Assembly (NCBI GenBank): GCA_035236585.1
Contig: CP141127.1
Location: forward strand, 68,305,495-68,369,494
DNA from: Warburgia ugandensis
Lineage: Eukaryota; Streptophyta; Magnoliopsida; Canellales; Canellaceae
Direction: 5' to 3'
Length of the DNA stretch: 64,000 nt
In this document: piece after piece, positions 12,003 to 22,542 of the stretch
Position numbering within the stretch: the stretch's first letter is position 1
Layout: every line of letters starts with the position of its first letter
The notes under the pieces: model-generated
Seen by the model: the letters and a program-made list of their open reading frames with translations, nothing else
The model's database searches: none
What the model was told of the DNA's origin: nothing
Program-made: the position numbers and the translations under genes

Positions 12003-14308
12003 TGTGATGACCTGGGTTTCATATGATGCAAATTTCATAAAAAGGCAAGATCGCTTGCTTTAGAAATATGAAATGCATGAAAATCTTTTGTTTTGGAAAG
12101 CAATCTTTCGTATAAAACCCCGAGTGTTATGTGTTAAAACACATTTTCAAATCATATAGCCATGGCATAGTTTTAAATCAACTCTATTCCCAAGAAAGTG
12201 TTAGACACAGCCCCGGCTATTGAGAGCCCCAGCTATTGAGAGCAACTACAATCAAGTAACATTCACTAAAAGATAAGGTAGGGGTTTACTTACTTGTACT
12301 TAATTTGGATGTTCTCTGTCATGGGTGTATCCTGTCCTTAAGTGTTTACTTGTATTTGAAAAATATTAAGGATTGGGTGAGTATACACTATACTCAGTAG
12401 GAGTCTATCACTACTAGTTTTACAATGCATGCTATGTTTTAAACCATATGTTCTTTAAACCATGTGCATGTTTGGACACTCATGTTCAATATCGATATTA
12501 AAAGCCATTGTCAAAATAGAATACTGACAACTTAAAGAATTGCATAATCCAAGTCAAAAGTAACATAACTATCATAAACATATACTATAATATGCATAAG
12601 ATGCTCAACTAAATCCAACTCATGGATCTATGGTCGACCATACTCATGTCATGCAGTATGCATGCAAGTAAATCCTCAAAAACAAAGGGCACACTATGCT
12701 CACGACCTCAGCACTGTGTGGTCCCCGGGTACCTAGGGACTCTCGGTCATAGCCTCCATGGGGTATATGACACTTCGACACTTGCCCTGACACCTCCAGT
12801 GATAGTCCTCATTTACCACAACAATTGAAGTGAGGACAAGCCTTTTTGGCGTGGTACCCTTTTCACCTATAGTGGTATAGGCTAGGAGGCCATCCCGAAC
12901 CTCTTGGTATAGCACCCACAAGCTTACTAGTCCAAATCATATACTATCAAGCAAGCAAGAACCTCTTCTTCTTTTTTTTTTCAAAACATGTCTATGCATG
13001 TATCATGCAAATAAGAATCTTTTTCAAAACATGTCTATGCATGTAACACATGTCTTGGCAATATATGCGCAATGTATTTTCATATACATGCTAAGTTCAT
13101 TTATGAAATCAATTCATGTTAAACAGGTCATTTGCATAAGGATGTAACATAAGTTTATATGATATACGCATAAAGACAGGACATGTAACTTAAAAACTTA
13201 AAACATGCATTAGAAAAGAAACCATGATTCAAAACATGCATTCTCAAAGCATCATGGGTTCTTTTCAAAAGTCTAGTAGCGATAGGACACCTACCTGGTT
13301 TGATTGCGCTAGTCCCCTTGTCCTCATACGTTCCTGGGGAGGGTTTAGGGAAAAAAGGTTAGCTTGGCCTATTTTACCTCACTACATAGGCATTGAGGGT
13401 TCATTCCCATGCCTAAGGGCCTCCTAAGGTCCCTAACTGGGCCTTGGTATAGTCAGGTTTGCAAAGGTTTAGTGGCCCTGCCCCACTATCATGGTTTAAG
13501 GGTCATGCTAGCTTTAGATAGGGGCTTGATCAGGATTTTATGGCTTGGGTGTGTCAGTGTCGTTGATACAGACACAACACCTCTTACGGCGCCTTAATCG
13601 GAGTCTTGGAACTCAAGTTATGGGTATTTTAGTGTTAAGAATACATAGAATGCCCAAAACGTGCCCTGCGTCACCGCTCCCTAGAGCCCCGTTTTGCATG
13701 GTTTCTCATGCAAAAACTTAAAGACATTCAACCTAAGACTGAGGGGGAGATGGGTTTGGAGTTGTTTAAGGCGTACCTGGTTCGTGGCTGGGTATTTTTT
13801 CATGGTTTCTCCTCTTGCCTGCAACTCCAAGACTGGTTTTTTCTAGAGTGTTAGGCTGCCATTGGAGGCGCCCAAGAGCTGTATTTATAGAGCTTAAGGA
13901 GGGTTTTGGAGGGGGCTTTCATGGCAGTAGTGAAACCTCCAGAATGGCGGTGGTTTTCCCCTGCACATCAACATTCTAGAATGTCAGTGATACAATATGT
14001 TTGGGAAGAAGGGGGTGCCCATATCAAAACGGGTCCCTGTTTTCTTAGGCCAATTCGTTTTAAATTTAATTACAATTTTGCCCTTGAATTTCAAAGGGTT
14101 ATAACTTGCTCATTTTAACTCCATTTTGGGTGATTTTAGTCTTGTTGGATTCCTTTTTCCGAGACGCACCTAAGGATACCATTATAAGGACCAAATTTCT
14201 AGGTCTAGTCAGGGTGAATAGTGAAATGACCAAAATACCCTTATCTCAAAAAGTGAACTTTTCATTACCAACATGGGATTTCAAGGTTACAAAAATGGAG
14301 TCATTACA
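12003..14308 (-). repeat. 3' LTR of the Tekay-type element (2306 bp, with internal deletion)
   Basis: It starts TGTGATGACC and ends GAGTCATTACA on the plus strand. It aligns along its length with 18900-21597 but lacks 378 bases. The junction gctccc at 13676-13681 corresponds to two copies of gctccc (20587-20592 and 20965-20970) in the other LTR, so the loss lies between short direct repeats. The lost part is a GC-rich block. A TATA-like TATAAATA (minus strand) is at 13882-13889. Confidence 0.95.
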
Positions 14309-14322
14309 TTCTTACCCCCTTA
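14309..14322 (-). other. Polypurine tract of the Tekay-type element
   Basis: On the minus strand this reads TAAGGGGGTAAGAA and abuts the 3' LTR start TGTAATGACTCC. It is the expected plus-strand DNA primer site for reverse transcription. Confidence 0.85.
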
Positions 14323-14330
14323 GGGGAATT

Positions 14331-14816
14331 TTACCCCCAAAATTCTACCATATATATAGTCAAAAGATCTCGGGGTACTTTTCTCACATTTCTGACTCTG
14401 GTTTCGAAGTCTCTTCTTCCATGTGCGCATTTCTCCACAAAACTTTGACTGTGTATGTCTTTGTTCCGCAGCTTCTTACTCTTATGATCTAGAATCTCAA
14501 TTGGTCTCGTCTCTAGCTTGAGATCCTCCGTCAACTCCATGGCTACTTGGGTGATGACATGAGTAGGGTCAGGCACGTACCTCCTTAGCATAGATATATG
14601 GAATACGTTATGCACTTCAGATAGCTGAGGGAGTAGTGCGATCCTGTAGGCCACTTTTCCCACTTTCTCTAGGATTTCAAAAGGTCCTATGTAACACGAA
14701 CTAAGCTTGCCTTTGATACCAAACCGCATAACTCCTTTAGTGGGAGATATCTTCAGGAAAATGTGCTCTCCTATGTCGAATTCTAATGGTCTCCTCCTTT
14801 GATTAGCATAGCTCTT
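14331..14816 (-). pseudogene. Integrase C-terminus and chromodomain-like tail, broken
   Basis: The 132-codon ORF at 14331-14729 contains GPFEILEKVGKVAYRIALLP and VHNVFHISMLRRYVPDP, typical of the region after the integrase core in Ty3/gypsy chromoviruses, then RPIEILDHKSKKLRNK, which normally leads into the chromodomain. After that point the frame is shifted: another frame reads VLWRNAHMEEET and EKYPEIF, which fits the chromodomain ending of Tekay-type elements. Upstream, KSYANQRRRPLEF continues in the same frame beyond a stop near 14817. Chromodomains of this group are thought to guide insertion to heterochromatin. Confidence 0.85.
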
Positions 14817-15978
14817 TTACCGGCTTTGAGCTGTGAGGAGGCATTTCTTTATGAGTTTGACCTTCTCGGCGGATTGCTCCACCAGCTCAGACTGTAGCAC
14901 CCTGGACTCTCCAACTTCACTCCAACTGGTGGGTGATCGACAGGGTCTCCCATAGAGCGCCTCGTACGAAGCCATGCCAATGCTCGACTGAAAGTTGTTG
15001 TTGTACACAAACTCCACTAGCGGCAGGTTTTCATCCTAGCTCTGCTTCCAATCGAGGGCACAAGCTTGCAGCATATCTTCGACTATCTAGATCGTGCTCT
15101 CTGACTATCCATCGGTCTGTGGATGGAAGGCTATGCTAAAGTTCAAGGAAGATCCTAAGGATTTTTGGACGGACTTCCAGAGTTGTGAAGCGGCTATCCC
15201 TATCTGAAGTGATACTAAGGGGTATGCCATGTAAACTCACTATCTCTTTGATGTATAACTGAGATAGGCTGTCAGTGAATTGGGTATGGTGTATAGGAAG
15301 GAAATGGGCTCTCTTAGTCAATCTATCAACAATTACCCAGATCATGTCACGACCCTTAGAGGTCCTGGGTAACCCTACGATGAAGTCCAAGGTAATATAA
15401 TCCCATTTCCATTCGGGTAACTCAAGGGGTTGTAAGAATCCCGTAGGTCTTTGATGTTCGGCCTTTACTTGTTGACATGTTAGACACTTTGCCATAAATT
15501 CCCCTATGTCTCTTTTCATACCATCCCACAAATATTGTCTCTTTAAGTCTTGATACATCTTAGTTCCTCCTGGGTGTATAGTATACTTAGACCGATGAGC
15601 CTCTTTTAAGATTTCTTGTCTTAATTCTTCATTAGTCGGTACCACTAATCTTCCTTGCATGTAAACGCTACCATCTTCCCCTTTCGTAAACCCTGGTTTT
15701 CCTATTAAAGCTTGTATGTCCGGATCCCCTTGCTGTGCTTGCTTAACCTTTTCATTAACAGCCGACTTTATCATTAGACCTGCCATAATGATCTTGCGCT
15801 TACTTATGTCTAGTTTCCACGTTATTACTTCTTGTAATAGCTTCCATCTCTTAGTAAATAAACTTGCACACATTCCTTGGGTTTTTCTACTTAATGCATC
15901 AGTTACCACATTAGCTTTTCCAGGGTGATAATGAATGGAGAAGTCATAGTCTTTTAAGTCTTCCATCCATCTTCTTTG
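14817..15978 (-). pseudogene. Integrase (HHCC and catalytic core), with stops and a frameshift
   Basis: The 276-codon ORF 15136-15966 begins at the end of RNase H (YHPGKANVVTDALSRK) and holds the zinc-binding set H-X5-H (HRSKYTIH) and CLTC. The catalytic Asp residues lie in WDYITLDFIVGLP and ITSDRDSRFT. Near 15180 the frame shifts; the core continues in the next frame with FWKSVQKSLG, FHPQTDG, a stop, then SEST, whose Glu would complete D,D-35-E. The last part (14817-15017) contains EFVYNNNFQSSIGMASYEAL and LYGRPCRSP, a standard gypsy integrase motif. Stops also fall in TDG*SEST and QS*DENL. Loss of a few bases at the frameshift is the simplest explanation. Confidence 0.92.
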
Positions 15979-17052
15979 TCACCTGTTTAAGTCTTGTTGG
16001 GAAAAGATATATTTAAGACTCTTATGATCTGTGAAAACCTCAAACTTTTCCCCATATAGATAATGTCTCCAGATTCGCAAGGCAAAGACTATGGCCGCTA
16101 ATTCCAAGTCATGGGTCGGGTAATTGACTTCATGCTTCTTGAGTTGCTGAGAAGCATAAGCAATTACCTTCCCATGTTGCATAAGTACGCAACCTAGTCC
16201 TTGTTGCGAGGCATCGCATTATATCTCAAATCTACCACTTCCTGAAGGTAAGGTAAGGACAGGTGCTGTAGTTAACCTTCTCTTTAGTTCCTGGAAGCTT
16301 TCTTCACATTTATCAGTCCATTCAAATCTTGTGTCTTTCTTGGTCAGCTTAGTTAAAGGTAAAGCAATTCGTGAAAAACCCTCGATGAATCTCCTGTAAT
16401 ATCCGGCAAGTCCTAAGAAGCTTCTTATTTCTGTGACTGTCTTAGATCTTTCCCATTTCTGTACTGATTCAGCCTTAATGGGGTCGACTGCTATGCCATC
16501 TTGAGAAATAATGTGTCCTAAGAAGTTAACCTTTTCCAACCAAAACTCACACTTACTGAATTTTGCATATAACTTGTGTGCTCTTAGGGTGCTTAATGTT
16601 ATCCTTAGATGTTCCTTATGGTCTTCAGGAGTTTCTGAATATATCAAGATATCATCCACAAACACTATGATGAATTTGTCTAAGTACTCCTTGAACACCC
16701 AATTCATGAGGTCCATAAATGCGGCTGGAGCATTAGTTCAACCAAAGGACATCACTCTGAATTCATAATGGCTGTATCGAGTCCTAAAGGCTGTCTTGGG
16801 GATAACTTCTTCTCTAACTCAAAGTTGATGGTAGTCAGATCGTAGATCAATCTTAGAGAAGACTCCGGCTGACTGAAGTTGATCGAAAAGATCATCAATT
16901 TAGGGAAGGGGGTACTTATTCTTAATGGTGACCCTATTTAGCATCTGATAGTCTACGCACAATCTCATGGAGCCATCCTTTTTCTTAACAAAAAGGACTG
17001 GAGCTCCCCACGGAGATACGCTAGGCTGTATGAACCCTTTGTCAAGTAGTTC
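15979..17052 (-). pseudogene. Reverse transcriptase and RNase H, interrupted by stops
   Basis: RT motifs appear in order: [75 protein letters not shown], and the catalytic FVDDILIYS inside the 165-codon ORF 16219-16716. The thumb region includes [12 protein letters not shown]. RNase H follows with [34 protein letters not shown] and [10 protein letters not shown] (Asp, Glu and Asp of the active site). In-frame stops are at 16900-16902, 16819-16821, 16738-16740, 16219-16221 and 15979-15981. Several fit a single C-to-T change from the expected Arg codon (QL*VRE, NR*QRR). All pieces share the gag frame. Confidence 0.95.
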
Positions 17053-17778
17053 TTATAACTGGGTCTTCAATTCTTTTAGTTCTGTAGGAGCCATTCGGTA
17101 AGGAGCTTTGGAAATAGGGGAAGTACTGGGTATAAGGTCAATGGTAAACTCAATTTCTCTTGGTGGGGCTAGACCTGGTAAGTCCTCAGGGAATACGTCA
17201 GGAAATTCTTGGACTACCTCGACATCCTCTAACTTTGGTTGGGGACTCTCGACAGATTCAATCTTGGCCAAGAAGAAGGGACATCCTTGAGCAATATGCT
17301 TAACTGCTTTTATGGAAGAAATAAAACACGCTCCAAAATAATCCTTTCTTCCTTGGAGGGTGAAAGTGTCCCCATTAGGTAGGGTAAAAGTGACACGTTT
17401 TTGGCAGCAATCAACAAAGGCTTGATGAAGGGCTAGCCAGTCCATACCTAGGATGGCGTCAAAGTCATTCATATCTAAGTGAATAAGATTAGCATGTAGC
17501 AAATGATCTTTCACCAAAACGGGGACATCCTGGAGATAAGAATAGGTGGGAAGTGCCTAGCCTATAGGAGTCATGACTTCTAGAGTGAAGTATAGGTCCT
17601 GTGGTATAATGTCCAAGGTTGATGCAAACTCCCGGGATATGAAAGAATAAGTGGAGCCTGTATCGAATAGAACTTTAGCAGGTGTATCATAGATAGAAAG
17701 AATACCTTCAACTATTGCATTTGAAGCCTGGGCTTGACTGGAAGTGAGGGCAAAGACACGTCCTTGGCTCTTTGGAAC
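17053..17778 (-). pseudogene. Retropepsin-type aspartic protease and linker to RT, interrupted
   Basis: The active-site motif LFDTGSTYSFIS has Asp-Thr-Gly at 17656-17664, as in Ty3/gypsy proteases. Downstream, DFDAILGMDWLALHQAFVDC is the conserved second half of the plant gypsy protease, and VQEFPDVFPEDLPGLAPPRE leads into the RT. A TAG stop at 17557-17559 separates the active site from the flap region, another at 17779-17781 separates protease from gag, and a TAA at 17053-17055 separates it from RT. The frame is unbroken apart from these stops. Confidence 0.93.
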
Positions 17779-18759
17779 CTAATCTTCTTTACGCTCTTCA
17801 ACTTTCCTTTTAGGACAATTCCTAGCAAGATGTCCTAATTCTCCACAAGTATAGCAAGTGATGTTGAAAGTGGGACATGGTTTGCCTGAATGATTCTTAT
17901 TACACCTAGGGCATGTCTTCCAGTCTGGTCTTCTTCCTTTGTTTTCAAACAGCTTCTTGAAAGGTGGCCTGGGTCCAGATGACTGAAATGGTCTCTTTCC
18001 TTTATTTCTCATGGTGTTGGTGTTCTTAGTTTCCTTTATTGCCTGATTCCTTTAATAATCTTTTTCGTATAGGGAGGCCATCTCTACGGCTTTGGCTACG
18101 ATGGAAGGCTGGAAACCTAGAACTCTGTTCCTGAGTTCTGGGTTGAGCCCATCTACAAATCTTTCCGCCGCATCTTCCTCATCAGCACAAGCATGTGGTG
18201 CAAATCTTCGAAGGCTGATGAATTTATTTTCATACTGTTGGACAGTCATGTTTCCTTGTTCTAAGTCCCTAAATTCTTTTTCCTTTTGTTTTCTTATGTG
18301 TTTAGGATAATATTTTTCATTAAAGGCCTTTTTAAATTCTTCCCATCCTATTGTTTCTTGCTGGTCAAAATAAGTCCTTTCCATTGTTTCCCACCAAAAG
18401 GTAGCCTCTCCCCTAAACACAAACGTGGCCACGGGTCCCTTTCTTTCTTCAACTATGTTCATGGCTTTAAATATCTTTTCAATATCAGTTCACCATTTTT
18501 CAGCTATAGATGCTTCATCTTTTCTTGTGAATGAGGGAGCTAATTTCTGAAAACTTTCTAACTGAACCTCAGTCCTATCTATTGCTTTATCAGGGGAAGG
18601 ATCTCGTGTGGTAGGGGTTTGGGTTTGTTGATTACTCATGTATTGTTCCATATGCGGTAGGAATCGCTGGAATAATTCAGCCATCCCATTGCCCGACCCA
18701 GTGGAGTCCATTGGTGGGGCTTCAGGTCTTGGAGCATTGCTTACTTTCTTTCTAGGCAT
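17779..18759 (-). pseudogene. Gag (capsid and zinc knuckle), interrupted by two stops
   Basis: The start Met at 18757-18759 opens a basic/Pro-rich leader (MPRKKVSNAPRPEAPP). The capsid part contains FVFRGEATFWWETMERTYF, WEEFKKAFNEKYYP, and EFRDLEQGNMTVQQYENKF, the usual plant gypsy gag core. Two zinc knuckles follow: C-X2-C-X3-H-X4-C (CPRCNKNHSGKPC) and the classical C-X2-C-X4-H-X4-C (CYTCGELGHLARNC). Stops lie at 18490-18492 (TGA just after AEKW, plausibly from a Trp codon) and 18052-18054 (TAA after EKDY). The element's primer site is about 130 bases upstream, so this is the first coding unit of the genomic RNA. Confidence 0.95.
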
Positions 18760-18885
18760 CTATAAATCACAAGGTAATTCACAAGACCATAGTATGTGTT
18801 ATCATATTACCCCTTAATCTTTCATGGATGAAACTTGATTATAAGTTATTCTCCTCATATCTGGGCTGTGAGTTACTCAAACCGA

Positions 18886-18897
18886 GCTCTGATACCA
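18886..18897 (-). other. Primer-binding site for initiator tRNA-Met
   Basis: The minus strand reads TGGTATCAGAGC, complementary to the 3' end of plant tRNA-iMet. It sits two bases (GT) downstream of the 5' LTR end, the standard spacing, and confirms that the element points to the minus strand. Confidence 0.95.
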
Positions 18898-18899
18898 AC

Positions 18900-21597
18900 T
18901 GTGATGACCCGGGTTTCATATGATGCAAATTTCATAAAAAGGCAAGATCACTTGCTTTAGAAATATGAAATGCATGAAAATCTTTTGTTTTGGAAAGCAA
19001 TCTTTCGTATAAAACCCCGAGTGTCATGTGTTAAAACACATTTTCAAATCATATAGCCATGGCATAGTTTTAAATCAACTCTATTCCCAAGAAAGTGTTA
19101 GACACAGCCCCGGCTATTGAGAGCCGCAGCTATTGAGAGCAACTACAATCAAGTAACATTCACTAAAAGATAAGGTAGGGGTTTACTTACTTGTACTTAA
19201 TTTGGATGTTCTCTGTCACGGGTGTATCCTGTCCTTAAGTGTTTACTTGTATTTGAAAAATATTAAGGATTGGGTGAGTATACACTATACTCAGTAGGAG
19301 TCTATCACTACTAGTTTTACAATGCATGCTATGTTTTAAACCATATGTTCTTTAAACCATGTGCATGTTTGGACACTCATGTTCAATATCGATATTAAAA
19401 GCCATTGTCAAAATAGAATACTGACAACTTAAAGAATTGCATAATCCAAGTCAAAAGTAACATAGATATCATAAACATATACTATGATATGCAGAAGATG
19501 CTCAACTAAATCCAACTCATGGATCTATGGTCGACCATACTCATGTCATTCCATATGCATGCAAGTAAATCATCAAAAACATAGGGCACACTATGCCCAC
19601 GACCTCAGCGTCGTGTGGTCCCCGGGTACCTAAGGACTCTCGGTCATAGCCTCCACGGGGCATATGACACTTCGACGGGTGCCCTGACACCTCCAGTAGT
19701 AGTCCTCGTTTACCACAGCAATCAAAGTGAGGACAAGCCTTTTTGGCGTGGTACCCTTTCCACCTATAGTGGTAGAGGCTAGGAGGCCACCCCGAACCTT
19801 TCAGCATAGCGCCCACTAGCTTACTAGCCCAAATCATATACTGTCAAGCAGGCAAGAACCTCTTTTTTTTCTCTGTTTTTTTTTTTTTCTTAAAACATGT
19901 CTATGCATGTATCATGTAGACAAGAATCCTTTTTCAAAACATGTCTTGCATGTAGCACATGTCTTGGCAATATATGCGCAATGTATTTTTCATATGCATG
20001 CTAAGTTCATTTATGAAATCAATTCATGCTAAATAGGTCATGGGCATAAGGATGTAACATAAGTTTATATGATATACGCATAAAGATAGGACATGTAACT
20101 TAAAAGCTTAAAACATGCATTAGAAAAGAAACCATGATTCAAAACATGCATTCTCAAAGAATCATGGGTTCTTTTTAAAAGTCTAGTAGTGATAGGACAC
20201 CTACCTGGTTTGATCGCGCTAGTCCCCTTGTCCTTGTACGTTCCTGGACATGGTCTAGGGGAAAAAGATTAGCTTCGCCTATTTTACCTCACTACTTAGG
20301 CATTAAGGGTTCATTCCCATGCCTAAAGGCCTCCTAAGGTCCCTAACTGGGCCTTGGTATAGTCAGGTTTGCAAAGGTTTAGTGGCTCCAAGCCACTACC
20401 ATGGTTTAAGGGTCATTCCAGCCTTAGATAGGGGCTTGATCAGGTATTTTATGATTTGGGTGTGTCCGCGCAGTCGATACGGACACAACACCTCTTGCAG
20501 CTCCACAATCGGAGTCCTGGAACTCAAGTTATGGGTATTTTAGTGTTAAGAATACATAGAAGGCCCAAACCGGGCCTTGCGTCACTGCTCCCGGGACACA
20601 CCTGCATCCTTGTCGAGCGGCGATCGGCCCGCACGTGCGGTTGCATGCTCCCGAGCATCATCAGGCTGAGTGTTCCACTTACGCGGAACGCGCGGCATCA
20701 CCGATGCAGGCCCACACGAGGCAGGCGCCCGGGACGCTAACGTGTCCCAAGTCAGCAGCGCGTGCCCCATAGGGCATGACTGCCGACGCACCGGGCCTCT
20801 GCCCCTTTTCTCGTTTGTGGGTGCATCCATGGACGCACCCGTCAGTTTCCCCTTTAACGCACTTGGTGCGTTTTGGTTCTATGGTGACCTGAGCATCCTC
20901 GGGATGCCCTGGTTTGACCCTGTCGAACCAGAACGCCCTAGGTACCTGCCCTGGGTCTGTTGTGGCTCCCTAGAGCCCCGTTTTGCATGGTTTCTCATGC
21001 AAAAACTTAGGGACATTCAACCTAAGACTGAGGGGGAGATGAGTTTGGAGTTGTTTAAGGCATACCAGGTTTGTGGATGGGTATTTTTTCATGGTTTCTC
21101 CTCTTGCTTGCAACTCCAAGACTGGTTTTTCCCAGGGTTTTGGCCTACCATTGGAGGCGCCCAAGAGCTCTATTTATAGAGTTTAAGGAGGGTTCTGTAG
21201 GGGGTTTCATGGCGGTGGAGAAACCTCTAGAATGGCCGTGGTTTCCCCCCTACACATCGACATTCTAGAATGTCGGTGATGCAGTATGTTTGGAAAGAAG
21301 GTGGTGCCCGTATCAAAATGGGTCCCTATTTTCTCAGGCCAATTCGTTTTAAATTTAATTATAATTTTGCCCTTGAATTTCAAAGGGCCATAACTTGCTC
21401 ATTTTAACTCCGTTTTGGGTGATTCTAGTCTTGTTGGATTCCTTTTTCTGAGGCGCACCTAAGGGTACCATTCTAAGGACAAAATTTCTAGGTCTAGTTA
21501 GGGTGAATATTGAAATGACGAAAATACCCTTATCTCAAAAAGTGAACTTTTCATTACCAACATGGGATTTCAAGGTTACAAAAATGGAGTCATTACA
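18900..21597 (-). repeat. 5' LTR of the Tekay-type element (2698 bp)
   Basis: It starts TGTGATGACCCGGG and ends GAGTCATTACA (plus strand). The ends form a short imperfect inverted repeat beyond TG/CA (TGTGATGAC versus TGTAATGAC). This copy keeps the GC-rich block at 20580-20970 that the 3' LTR has lost. Transcription would start near the TATA-like site at 21171-21178 and run to lower coordinates, so the GC-rich block falls in transcribed leader sequence. ORFs in the block (for example 20670-21179) show no protein motif and are absent from the shorter LTR, so I do not call them genes. Confidence 0.95.
21171..21178 (-). promoter_or_regulatory. TATA-like box in the 5' LTR
   Basis: The minus strand reads TATAAATA inside CTCTATAAATAGAG. 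The same motif occurs at the same relative place in LTRs at 13882, 36841, 40110, 45626 and 54218. Its placement about 420 bases from the LTR start suits a U3 core promoter. Confidence 0.6.
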
Positions 21598-21602
21598 ATA
21601 AC
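21598..21602. repeat. Target-site duplication ATAAC, right copy
   Basis: An exact repeat of 11998-12002 next to the LTR end at 21597. Joining the flanks restores the uninterrupted array sequence seen in units 4 and 5. Confidence 0.93.
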
Positions 21603-22368
21603 AAATCCTAATAATGTGAGAATTGGTTACCCATTTCTACAATAGTATAGTACCAACACACTAGACAATCATCAATTGATAAATGTTTAATCACAATCAT
21701 CATCATCACAACCATATATAATGGAAGACTTTCACATCATTCCATAGTCTTCGATCAAAATATTCATTGGATTGTAGTTATTTAAATATATGAAAATTTA
21801 CATTCCCAACTACAAATAAAAACTCCCATTACTATAATGAATCTTACTTTTATTCTATTGTCATAGCTTTCGCTCACATAATTTTCCATCACCTCAACAT
21901 ATGTTCAAACAGATAACTCTTTCATTTCTCCAAAAAAGCAATTATTATTGAATGTGAATTCATATCATAACATTTCAATCATAATAATGAAAAGATTTTC
22001 CACACTTATTTATCCAATTCCACATATGAATGCAAAATAAATAGATAGCCATTTGAATCAAAGAATAACTCTGGTGTATTCAATTCTGATTCACTAAAAT
22101 CATATATACGGCCTTACATTCAGATAATAAAAAACAATAATCTTTAACTTGAATATAGATACAAACATACAAGTATCAATGCTAGTGATAACACATATGA
22201 TTCAAATTATAATAACTAAACTTACACCCTTTGGTGTATTCAGATTCAAAAATAGAAATAATATATTCAGTATTTCTCAAATGCAAATATGAAACTCATA
22301 GCATTAAATAAACAACTAAAATTGCACTAACTGTGCAATCACATTCAAATACTTAAATAACATCATTA

Positions 22369-22542
22369 AGGACAACCCTGGTGCATGAACCTCTCGCCTT
22401 TGCGGTGTCTAGGGAAAGGCAGACCACAAGGGTCAATAGTAGGCACACTTACCTTGCATTTTCCAAGAGGCTGATTCCAAGCCTTGAACCCGTGACCTCA
22501 AGGTCACATGACAACAACTTTTACCATTACGCCAAGGCTTCC
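22369..22542 (-). mobile_element. tRNA-derived SINE, Au-SINE-like (copy 5, full length)
   Basis: The best preserved copy. The box A region reads TGGCGTAATGGT and the box B region GGTCACGGGTTCAAGG on the minus strand, spaced as in a tRNA gene. The 3' end reads GTGCATGAAC-type sequence on the plus strand and lacks a poly(A) tail, as in Au-SINE. I assign the family by memory of its tRNA-like head, the GACC..TGTGGTCC hairpin and the GCACCG-type end; a library search was not possible. Confidence 0.75.

Larger units (their letters stand above)
12003..21597 (-). mobile_element. Complete but inactive Ty3/gypsy chromovirus (Tekay/Del type)
   Basis: The element is 9595 bp, minus strand, with two long LTRs, a tRNA-iMet primer site, a polypurine tract and a gag-pol region in the order gag, protease, reverse transcriptase, RNase H, integrase, chromodomain-like tail. 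That order, the LTRs over 2 kb and the C-terminal chromodomain remnant fit the Tekay/Del lineage. The flanking duplication ATAAC/ATAAC is perfect. Gag to integrase stay in one frame but carry ten in-frame stops, and a frameshift near 15180 breaks the integrase, so it cannot make a polyprotein. In the first 60 or so LTR bases the two copies differ only twice, both as C/T or G/A changes at CG sites, which points to a fairly recent insertion followed by methylation-linked decay. Confidence 0.95.

Noticed and set aside
14106..14492. Plus-strand 128-codon ORF across the LTR end.
   Set aside because: It runs antisense through the polypurine tract and chromodomain relic; its sequence is the shadow of these.
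20582..21179. Several long ORFs on both strands in the GC-rich LTR block (also 36364-36805, 39652-40218, 45109-45609, 52405-53057).
   Set aside because: They lie in LTR sequence, occur on both strands at once, differ between LTR copies, have no protein motif, and the block is absent from one LTR. GC-rich DNA yields long ORFs by chance.
12003..21597. Possibility that the element is a currently active retrotransposon.
   Set aside because: Ten stops, an integrase frameshift and a shortened 3' LTR exclude autonomous activity of this copy.
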